From: Candidatus Zixiibacteriota bacterium
Lineage (GTDB): Bacteria; Zixibacteria; MSB-5A5; RBG-16-43-9
Direction: 5' to 3'
Assembly (NCBI GenBank): GCA_029858245.1
Contig: JAOUFL010000171.1
Span: forward strand, 1-5,179
Length of the DNA stretch: 5,179 bases
In this document: positions 1 to 5,179 of the stretch, one piece after another
Layout: each line of letters opens with the position of its first letter
Numbering within the stretch: position 1 is the first letter of the stretch
The notes under the pieces: model-generated
Databases searched by the model: none
What the model saw: the letters and a program-made list of their open reading frames with translations, nothing else
Told to the model about the DNA's origin: nothing
Program-made: the position numbers and the translations under genes

Positions 1-1
1 A

Positions 2-1075
2 AATATTGACGAACCTGTCAAATCTCTTGATCAGGGTCTGGAATCAATAGAGTTTGAATATTTCTTAATTAAAGCTTTGAGCTCGCCTTTTTATGTTCAG
101 AATTCTGAAGAAGAGGTCTGGTATAACAGGTTTAATCAGCGATCAGTTATAACCGCATTAGCCTGCAGATTTATTGGAGAAGAGATAACCTGTCCGGATT
201 TAGAGGAGCTTTATCTATACGGGCTTTTGCACAACATCGGTATCCTGTTTTTAAAAAGCAACTTTCCAGAGGAATATGCTCTAGTGCTGGAAAAGGCGAA
301 TAAGGGTGAGAAGCTTGCACAGGTTGAAAGAGAAATTTTAACTACAGACCATATAGAAGTAGCTGAAAGAGCATTTAAAGACTGGAGTTTTCCACGCAAT
401 TTCCAGATAGCTCTGGCAGGAAACAAGCTCAGTTCAGAAAAGGGAGCTTGGTTCAATAAACATTTGGTTAAAGTGATCGACATCTCGGAAAAACTATCCG
501 AAGTTCTTTTTGTTGAGGCTGAAAAATCAAAGATTAACCAATTGTTTAAAACCTGGGAAGAGGATTTAAATTTGACCACTGGTTTTTTTGAGAGGTTGTA
601 TTCTAATCTGCACGAAATGGTTAACCAGAGGAGCACGTATTCCAAGAGTATCTCCGGGAATCAGATGGACATGGTTTTAAAAGTACATCAATTGGTAGGT
701 AAACTCTGCCAGAGTTGTGAAAATAAACTTAAGGATAGGTTTAGAGAATTAAGCATAGAAAATGAAAAAGAGAGGAAAAAAGCCGAACTGGAGTCTTTGA
801 AAATAGTCCTGGCTACCTTTTCCCATTATATCAATAATGCGACAACTTCGATTATGGGAAGATCTCAACTTATCGATATCGCCATTAGAAAAGGAGAGAT
901 AAAAGATGAAAGCGGAAAGATCTCCTCAGCTATGAAGATAATCCAGCAGGGCGTGGAAAATATAACTGCCGTTTTAAATGGGCTAAAGAAACTGGATTCT
1001 TTCCGGACCGTTAGATACCACGAGCGCTCCAATATAATCGACCTCAAGGATAAGATCGATATCAAAAGCTTATAA
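2..1075 (+). CDS. HDOD-domain regulatory protein with a C-terminal HisKA-like (DHp) helix pair, 5' end missing
   Basis: The frame is open from the left edge, so the gene starts outside the window. A TTG at 77 could serve as a start, but the HDOD-like sequence already runs through residues encoded before it (SLDQGLESI, 23-49), so I treat the gene as 5'-truncated. Numbering from TTG77: the HDOD domain covers the start to about residue 125, with the core YGLLHNIG (H52; the usual HD is HN), the DH of TTDH (H92) and a W-S-F-P segment matching the family W-x-L-P. The HH that often ends the domain is absent. HDOD domains resemble HD phosphohydrolases but usually lack full metal sites and act in signalling. 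After a helical linker and a charged coiled coil (about 222-240) comes an H-box-like segment, FSHYINNATTSIMGRSQL (H250), and a second helix, as in kinase dimerisation domains. No ATP-binding N, G1 or G2 boxes follow. Signalling role inferred; partner unknown. Confidence 0.8.
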   Translation, partial: NIDEPVKSLDQGLESIEFEYFLIKALSSPFYVQNSEEEVWYNRFNQRSVITALACRFIGEEITCPDLEELYLYGLLHNIGILFLKSNFPEEYALVLEKANKGEKLAQVEREILTTDHIEVAERAFKDWSFPRNFQIALAGNKLSSEKGAWFNKHLVKVIDISEKLSEVLFVEAEKSKINQLFKTWEEDLNLTTGFFERLYSNLHEMVNQRSTYSKSISGNQMDMVLKVHQLVGKLCQSCENKLKDRFRELSIENEKERKKAELESLKIVLATFSHYINNATTSIMGRSQLIDIAIRKGEIKDESGKISSAMKIIQQGVENITAVLNGLKKLDSFRTVRYHERSNIIDLKDKIDIKSL

Positions 1076-1091
1076 TTTATAAAAGAGGTTT

Positions 1092-1127
1092 AAAAGCCCT
1101 TCTTCTGTTAGAAGAAGGGCTTTTTTT
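1092..1127 (+). terminator. Rho-independent terminator after the HDOD gene
   Basis: A perfect 10-bp stem (GCCCTTCTTC at 1096-1105 pairs with GAAGAAGGGC at 1111-1120) closes a TGTTA loop and is followed by seven T residues (1121-1127). The A run at 1092-1095 can pair with the first four Ts. It begins 17 bp after the stop codon of the HDOD gene, so it ends that transcript and separates it from efp. With only four As on the left side it would be a weaker terminator in the other direction. Confidence 0.95.
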
Positions 1128-1429
1128 GCAATATATTTATCGTAATATTTGCAGAAGATAAACCAAAAAGGCAACCAGGCGATGAAAAGAATATCATTTT
1201 ATCACCACAGGAAAAACATATTAATGCTGACCCTTTGAGTTTTTAATAATCTGAAAACAATCACTGAGAAATACAGATAGTCATATCTCTCCGAAAACAA
1301 AATCTCTTTAACGCAAAATCCAGGAGATAATCTGATTTAAGCTTACGGGAGCAAATTTAGATTCCTGTTGCGTAGTTTTAAATATTAATTATATTGAAAT
1401 CTGAAAAAAAGATTATTATGGAGGTTTAG
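1128..1429. other. Intergenic region with no recognisable gene
   Basis: About 300 bp of AT-rich sequence between the terminator and efp. I see no tRNA-like fold and no convincing short gene: the longest small frame noticed, ATG at 1182, has 18 codons and no Shine-Dalgarno. The last 60 bp hold a probable efp promoter. Just upstream of its -35 lies an imperfect inverted repeat (AATCTGATTT at 1329-1338, AAATTTAGATT at 1353-1363), which may be chance in AT-rich DNA. Confidence 0.6.
1368..1395 (+). promoter_or_regulatory. Probable sigma70-type promoter of efp-rnhC
   Basis: TTGCGT (1368-1373) and TATATT (1390-1395) are separated by 16 bp and lie about 35 bp before the efp start codon, giving a short predicted leader of roughly 28 nt. 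The -35 matches TTGACA at four of six bases and the -10 matches TATAAT at five of six. The region is AT-rich, so a chance match is possible, but a strong terminator upstream makes a promoter here necessary. Confidence 0.45.
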
Positions 1430-1987
1430 ATGTTATCTACGACTGATTTTCGAAAAGGACTGAGGATAAAAATCGAAGGGGAACCCTATTATATAATCGA
1501 TTTCCAGCATGCTCGAACTGCCCAGAGAAGAGCATTTGTTAGAACCAGGCTGAAGAACATTAAAACTGGCGCGGTTCTGGAGAGAACCTTTTCCGCAGGC
1601 GAGACTTTCGAGGAACCTGATTTTGAGGATAAATGGATGCAGTACCTCTATTCCTCTGGAGATGAATTTCATTTTATGGATTCGAAGACCTATGAGCAGA
1701 CCATCTTAAACGTGGAGCAATTGGGGGATTATAGATGGTATCTCAAGGAAAATGGTGAATACCGGATATTGTTTTTTGAGGGCAAGCCGGTCAGCTTAGA
1801 CCTTCCCGCTTCAGTCATTCTAAAAATAGTTGAAACTGATCCAGCCATAAAAGGCGATTCAGTTACCAATATAACCAAGAGCGCTACACTGGAAACCGGC
1901 TTAAAGGTAAAGGTTCCTCTATTTATCAAGGAAGGTGACTCCATAAAAATTGATACTCGCACAGGAGAATATTTAGAAAGAGCTTAA
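1430..1987 (+). CDS. efp: Elongation factor P
   Basis: EF-P binds the ribosome between the P and E sites and speeds peptide-bond formation at polyproline stretches. The 185-residue length is typical. The three beta-barrel domains are recognisable: an N-terminal KOW-like domain (1-65, DFRKGLRIKIEGEPYYIIDFQH), a middle OB domain (MQYLYSSGDEFHFMDSKTYEQ, about 69-89) and a C-terminal OB domain ending in the family signature KIDTRTGEYLERA. The ATG is preceded by GGAGG (1420-1424) with 5 nt spacing, which fixes the start. Odd feature: the loop that normally reads VKPGKGAAF reads ARTAQRRAF here (residues 28-36) with no length change, so the lysine that is modified in many bacteria (K32 in Bacillus subtilis numbering, K34 in E. 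coli) is Gln32. No EF-P modification gene (epmA, epmB, earP type) is in the window. Followed after 30 bp by rnhC, probably in one operon. Confidence 0.97.
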   Translation: MLSTTDFRKGLRIKIEGEPYYIIDFQHARTAQRRAFVRTRLKNIKTGAVLERTFSAGETFEEPDFEDKWMQYLYSSGDEFHFMDSKTYEQTILNVEQLGDYRWYLKENGEYRILFFEGKPVSLDLPASVILKIVETDPAIKGDSVTNITKSATLETGLKVKVPLFIKEGDSIKIDTRTGEYLERA

Positions 1988-2008
1988 ATTTATTGGAAAA
2001 AACTAAAC

Positions 2009-2013
2009 AGGGA
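2009..2013 (+). promoter_or_regulatory. Shine-Dalgarno site that decides the rnhC start
   Basis: AGGGA ends 4 nt before the ATG at 2018. The only other near candidate, the in-frame ATG at 2060, has no purine-rich site at a suitable distance. This supports including the unusual basic N-terminal tail in the protein. Confidence 0.6.
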
Positions 2014-2017
2014 ATAT

Positions 2018-2842
2018 ATGCATCGAAAAGCGATTGATTCGAGAGATACCAAACATTTCATGAGAAGTAATAATCCAAAAGAGAAAACTCACCGGAGAAT
2101 TACCTCTTCCCCGATAGAGAAAAGGTCTTCGGGGAGAATTGATATAAAAGACGCCGAGAAACAAAAGATAATCAAAAGCGAATCAATCGACAGGAGAAAA
2201 ACGGGTTGGATTGGGACAGACGAATCAGGCAAAGGTGATTATTTCGGTCCTTTAGTGGTTGGTGGCGTCTATGTTAACCATAATGTGATTCCAGTGTTGA
2301 AACAACTGAATGTAAGGGATAGTAAAAAAATCTCAGACGGAGTTATAAAAGAGCTCGATTTCAAAATACGCAGTATCTGTCGATATTCGGTGGTGGTGAT
2401 AGGCCCGGAGAAATATAATCTGCTGTATTCCAGGATGAAAAATATGAACCGTATCCTTGCCTGGGGGCATGCAAGGGTAATTGAGAATCTTTTGCAATTG
2501 GTCGATTCCCCCAGAGCAGTATCAGACCAATTCGGGGATGAGAATTATATTAAAAATGCCCTGATGAAGCTGGGTAAGAAGATCAAGTTAGAGCAAAGAC
2601 CAGGAGCAGAGTCTGACCTGGCTGTGGCAGCTGCTTCGATTATCGCACGAGCAGAGTTTTTGAAAAGGATGGAAGGGCTTTCGAGAGATTGCGGTTTAGA
2701 TTTGCCCAAGGGAGCATCTCCACTGACTGAAGAGGTGGCAAGGAAATTAGTTGGGATTTTGGGCAGTGAAAATCTGGATAAATACGTAAAACTGCATTTT
2801 AAAAATACGAACAAGGTTTTATTGCCTCAAAAAGGATCCTGA
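2018..2842 (+). CDS. rnhC: Ribonuclease HIII (type 2 RNase H) with an atypical basic N-terminus
   Basis: Cleaves the RNA strand of RNA-DNA hybrids (primers, R-loops) in the cytoplasm, using two metal ions. The catalytic domain spans about residues 63-268. It opens with GTDESGKGDYFGPLVV (D68, E69), the GKGD-FGP form typical of RNase HIII rather than the GRG-GP form of RNase HII. Next come the conserved DSK (101-103), the third acidic residue in SDQF (D170) and the fourth in ARAEF (E213), completing the DEDE site. DLPKGAS (228-234) and the closing KLHFKNT (258-264) also match RNase HIII. At 274 residues it is somewhat shorter than the usual ~300, because the TBP-like N-terminal domain is replaced by about 60 polar residues containing 19 Lys/Arg. 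This segment is probably disordered and may bind nucleic acid (inference). It lies 30 bp after efp with no promoter or terminator between them, so co-transcription is likely. RNase HII is the alternative call, but less fitting. Confidence 0.92.
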   Translation: MHRKAIDSRDTKHFMRSNNPKEKTHRRITSSPIEKRSSGRIDIKDAEKQKIIKSESIDRRKTGWIGTDESGKGDYFGPLVVGGVYVNHNVIPVLKQLNVRDSKKISDGVIKELDFKIRSICRYSVVVIGPEKYNLLYSRMKNMNRILAWGHARVIENLLQLVDSPRAVSDQFGDENYIKNALMKLGKKIKLEQRPGAESDLAVAAASIIARAEFLKRMEGLSRDCGLDLPKGASPLTEEVARKLVGILGSENLDKYVKLHFKNTNKVLLPQKGS

Positions 2843-2970
2843 TGAATGCGATTTAAAGCTTCAGTCTGGAGATTATCAGTAAATAAAGGTATACAAAGAT
2901 TACAATTATAAACAGTCAAAACAAAATAGTAAAACCTCTTAATTCCACTACTCACCAGCAAGATTATCAC

Positions 2971-2998
2971 TTGACAAATACAGGATTGAAAGTATATT
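2971..2998 (+). promoter_or_regulatory. Near-consensus sigma70 promoter of the peptidase gene
   Basis: A perfect -35 box TTGACA (2971-2976) is followed after 16 bp by TATATT (2993-2998; five of six matches). Transcription would start near 3005, leaving an AT-rich leader of about 100 nt before the ATG at 3108. I see no strong hairpin in the leader, nor a clear intrinsic terminator for rnhC in 2843-2970, so some read-through from efp-rnhC is possible. Confidence 0.75.
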
Positions 2999-3095
2999 AT
3001 TAGTGTGTATTGTATTTTTAGGTGTAGTTAACCCTCATAATTCTATTTAGTTTATTAACAATGACATATGGCATAATTTTAAACTAACACATTAA

Positions 3096-3102
3096 AAGGA
3101 GT
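3096..3102 (+). promoter_or_regulatory. Shine-Dalgarno site of the peptidase gene
   Basis: AAGGAGT, with the GGAG core ending 6 nt before the ATG at 3108. It sits directly before a typical signal peptide (MKK followed by a hydrophobic run), so the start is well supported. Confidence 0.85.
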
Positions 3103-3107
3103 AAGGG

Positions 3108-5179
3108 ATGAAAAAGATAATGGTTTGTTTATTTTCCCTGGTTATTATAGTTTTTTTCTTCACCAGCTATAACTCCTTTGGGTCATTTGCATCAAATGAT
3201 AATTATCTGGTGAAGGTAGACCTCAAAACCAAGGATGATTTAATAATATTAAAGAATACATCATTTACTGCCTTTACCAAGACATCAGGATTTATAATAG
3301 GTGCTGCTGATGAGTATGTATTAGAGCAGCTAAAGGGGAAGGGTTTGGATTATACCATCCTGGATAAAGATCCTTATTTAAATCATTATTATTTTGGCAG
3401 GTACAGGGGTAAAGAATCGATATCAGGGGTTTTACAGTTGATAAAGGAGAAGGTAAGGGTGTTATATCAAGAAGGGAATACGTTTTTGGTTTCTGGCGAA
3501 CCAGCAGATATAAAGGTATTAGCAGGGTATCAGCTGAGTTTGAAGCGGATATTTCAAAGAGCCTTACCTCTGGAGTTACCGGAAGTGGAGAGGGAGTTAT
3601 ATAAGGCACCTGCGTACTCTCCGGTGATAGCAAATATGATATCGCAGGTGAGAACCGAGGATATATTAGATTATGTAAAGGACCTTTCAGGAGAACGTTC
3701 AGTGCTTATCGGGGGAGTATTGGATTCTATACCCACGAGATTAACCGGCACATCGGGTAATGCAAAGGCGGTACAATATTTACTGGAGCGGTTTGAAGAG
3801 GTGGGAGTGGAGGTTTATCCGGACACTTTTTACTTGCCTTATGAGGGTATGCTTTCGGACGTAAAAGCAGGCCGCGATGGTCAGACAGCCTGGTTATGCT
3901 CAAACCGGGGCTGGATATTGCGCACAGTCAATGGAGGAACTCGCTGGAATACAGTTGCAGGTACAGAGACCTTCAGTCTTAGTACCATCTTTCGCCTGAC
4001 AGATGATACAATCTGGGCAGTTGGTTTTGAAGGAATAGTAGTCAATTCCATAGACAAGGGAGCGAGTTGGACAGAGAAAACAAAGCCTTATATGGGAGCT
4101 CTTCTGGGTGTTTATTTTGAGAGTAACTTGAGTGGCTGGGTGGTAGGTGAATCAGGGAGCATATATTATACCCCGGATGAAGGCACAAGCTGGCTAGCTC
4201 AGTCAAGTGGTACAACAAAATTGCTTTATAACATTACTTTTTCTGAACCGGATAAAGGCTGGATAGTGGGACCGAGCGGCACTTTACTTCACACTACGGA
4301 TGGAGGTTCAAATTGGAATCCTGTTTCCCTGGGTATAACCAGAGATTTACTGGATATAGAATTCGTTACTCCAGAGAAGGGCTGGATCGTAGGGAGTTTC
4401 GGGACAGTTTTTTATACTACAGATGGAGGGATGAACTGGCTCTCCAAGGATGTAGGTTTATATAGCACTATAAATTCGCTCTGTTTTGCACCGGACGATA
4501 CCTTGAAGGGCTGGATGATATCTTTTAGCGGTAAATCGATAGTTCGCACAGAAGACGGCGGTGAGAATTGGAGTGTTAAATCTATTCCCGCAGGTTACTT
4601 TTCCATAGATTTCTCTAATTCTCAAGTTGGTTGGGCAACAGGAGGAGTGAATTTGGGTATTTCCACTAACAGCGGGAGTAGCTGGACCTCACAATTCAAT
4701 AATATCGCAGCTGGTACTCCTCATATAAATGTAGTAGCAACTATACCGGGTGAAGTTTTTCCGACTCAAGAATATCTGATAACTGCTCATTATGATGATG
4801 TATCTGGAGCAGTCTATGCGCCGGGAGCAGATGATAATGCTTCTGGTGTAGCTGCAGTCCTAAAAGCAGCTGCAATTATGAAGGAATATGAATTTCAGAA
4901 AACGGTTAAGTTCGTTTGTTTCGCTGCAGAGGAAGATGGTTTAATAGGTTCGGAGGTGTATGCGGCTAAAGCTAAATCTCAGGGAGTTAATATTAAGGGA
5001 GTACTGAACTTTGATATGATATCTTATGACGGAAACAAGGATGGACATATTCAGATAGATACAGATTCTAATTCTTTGAGTTTAGCTGATTTCTTTCTGA
5101 ACATTCTCTCAGAGTATGAGTTTGGATTAATTCCCAGATTGGTTATTATTACAGGTGCGGATTACTCAGACCATGCTTC
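3108..5179 (+). CDS. Secreted M28-family zinc aminopeptidase with an inserted seven-repeat YCF48-like propeller, 3' end missing
   Basis: The frame is open for 690 codons and continues past the right edge. Residues 1-28 form a Sec signal peptide (KK, then a hydrophobic core about 4-18, with a possible cut after SFA), so the protein is exported; whether it is anchored or free cannot be told. Residues 33-153 look like a prodomain of two similar segments. The M28 fold begins near 205 (PTRLTGTSGNAKAVQYLLERFEEVG), breaks off near 247, and resumes near 535 (INVVATIPG) after seven W-x-V-G...T-DGG-x-W repeats. All M28 metal ligands are present by comparison with Aeromonas aminopeptidase: H561 (AHYDD), D576 (GADDNASG), E609 with catalytic base E608 (AAEEDGLIGS), D636 (NFDMIS) and H689 (SDHAS). 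It should therefore be an active di-zinc exopeptidase; the substrate is unknown. It has its own promoter and no evident functional link to efp-rnhC. A sorting domain may follow beyond the window. Confidence 0.92.
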   Translation, partial: MKKIMVCLFSLVIIVFFFTSYNSFGSFASNDNYLVKVDLKTKDDLIILKNTSFTAFTKTSGFIIGAADEYVLEQLKGKGLDYTILDKDPYLNHYYFGRYRGKESISGVLQLIKEKVRVLYQEGNTFLVSGEPADIKVLAGYQLSLKRIFQRALPLELPEVERELYKAPAYSPVIANMISQVRTEDILDYVKDLSGERSVLIGGVLDSIPTRLTGTSGNAKAVQYLLERFEEVGVEVYPDTFYLPYEGMLSDVKAGRDGQTAWLCSNRGWILRTVNGGTRWNTVAGTETFSLSTIFRLTDDTIWAVGFEGIVVNSIDKGASWTEKTKPYMGALLGVYFESNLSGWVVGESGSIYYTPDEGTSWLAQSSGTTKLLYNITFSEPDKGWIVGPSGTLLHTTDGGSNWNPVSLGITRDLLDIEFVTPEKGWIVGSFGTVFYTTDGGMNWLSKDVGLYSTINSLCFAPDDTLKGWMISFSGKSIVRTEDGGENWSVKSIPAGYFSIDFSNSQVGWATGGVNLGISTNSGSSWTSQFNNIAAGTPHINVVATIPGEVFPTQEYLITAHYDDVSGAVYAPGADDNASGVAAVLKAAAIMKEYEFQKTVKFVCFAAEEDGLIGSEVYAAKAKSQGVNIKGVLNFDMISYDGNKDGHIQIDTDSNSLSLADFFLNILSEYEFGLIPRLVIITGADYSDHA
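3204..3566 (+). other. Probable N-terminal prodomain of the M28 peptidase, two related segments
   Basis: Residues 33-89 and 94-153 share a loose pattern. The first has G-F-I-I, then leucines and G-K-G-L before T-I-L (61-85). The second has T-F-L-V, then I and L and G-Y-Q-L before L-K-R-I (125-148). Each would make a small alpha/beta unit like the propeptide-type segments found ahead of some exported peptidases. This is a by-eye comparison with low identity, and the prodomain role is inferred from position between signal peptide and catalytic domain. Confidence 0.4.
3888..4685 (+). repeat. Seven YCF48/BNR-like protein repeats within the peptidase gene
   Basis: Seven units of the form G-W-x-V-G-x-x-G-x-(4)-T-x-D-G-G-x-x-W occur at about 38-44 residue spacing. 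Their closing Trp residues are W280, W321, W362, W403, W444, W488 and W526. The best matches are units 4 and 5 (GWIVGPSGTLLHTTDGGSNW, GWIVGSFGTVFYTTDGGMNW); unit 7 is most diverged (STNSGSSW). Seven copies fit the seven-bladed propeller of the Ycf48/HCF136 family. The repeats are similar as protein but well diverged as DNA, so this is an old array and not a recent tandem duplication. Confidence 0.9.

Noticed and set aside
77..79. TTG as the start codon of the first gene
   Set aside because: The same frame is open to the left edge and the residues before it look like HDOD sequence; there is no Shine-Dalgarno before this TTG.
211..645. A 144-codon open frame on the - strand
   Set aside because: It is antisense to the HDOD-DHp gene, whose conserved motifs are clear in the + frame, and has no recognisable domain or upstream signals.
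1182..1238. An 18-codon small open frame after the terminator
   Set aside because: No Shine-Dalgarno, no promoter in a fitting place and no hydrophobic or other pattern that would mark a small protein.
2843..2970. Search for an intrinsic terminator after rnhC
   Set aside because: No GC-rich stem followed by a T run was found; short complementary stretches there are at chance level.
3292..3633. A 113-codon open frame on the - strand
   Set aside because: It lies wholly inside the peptidase gene on the opposite strand, has a Pro/Ser/Leu-rich composition typical of shadow frames, and has no match to any family I recognise.
3888..4685. Recent tandem DNA repeat array
   Set aside because: The seven units are similar only at protein level (W, G, TDGG, W positions); the nucleotide sequences are well diverged.

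Overview
The window is about 5.2 kb of AT-rich bacterial DNA with four genes, all on the + strand; the first and last run off the edges. AT-rich genes, good Shine-Dalgarno sites and sigma70-type promoters show it is bacterial. Three things suggest an uncultured lineage, perhaps FCB-related (Zixibacteria/WOR-3-like): an EF-P with an unusual loop, an RNase HIII with a non-standard N-terminus, and an exported M28 peptidase carrying YCF48-type repeats. The lineage call is a low-confidence inference; no 16S or other phylogenetic marker beyond EF-P is present.

Layout. (1) 2-1075: the 3' part of a regulatory protein with an HDOD domain followed by a coiled coil and a histidine-kinase-like dimerisation helix pair, but no ATPase domain. 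It ends at a very strong intrinsic terminator (1092-1127). (2) 1128-1429: about 300 bp without a recognisable gene, holding a probable promoter for the next unit. (3) 1430-2842: a two-gene unit, efp (elongation factor P) and an rnhC-like RNase HIII gene, 30 bp apart. (4) 2843-3107: an intergenic region with a near-consensus promoter (TTGACA, 16 bp, TATATT) and a leader of about 100 nt. (5) 3108 to the right edge: a large open frame of at least 690 codons with no stop in the window. It encodes a secreted M28-family zinc aminopeptidase whose catalytic domain is split by seven YCF48/BNR-like repeats, presumably a seven-bladed beta-propeller.

How they work together. efp and rnhC are housekeeping genes (relief of ribosome stalling; removal of RNA from RNA-DNA hybrids) and probably share a transcript. 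The HDOD gene is insulated from them by its terminator. The peptidase gene has its own promoter and probably acts outside the cytoplasm on peptides. No mobile element, CRISPR array, tRNA or rRNA gene was seen.

The most notable points are the propeller inserted inside the M28 peptidase, the replacement of the EF-P PGKG loop by a TAQR sequence with Gln at the usual modification site, and the HDOD protein with a phosphoacceptor-like His helix but no kinase domain.
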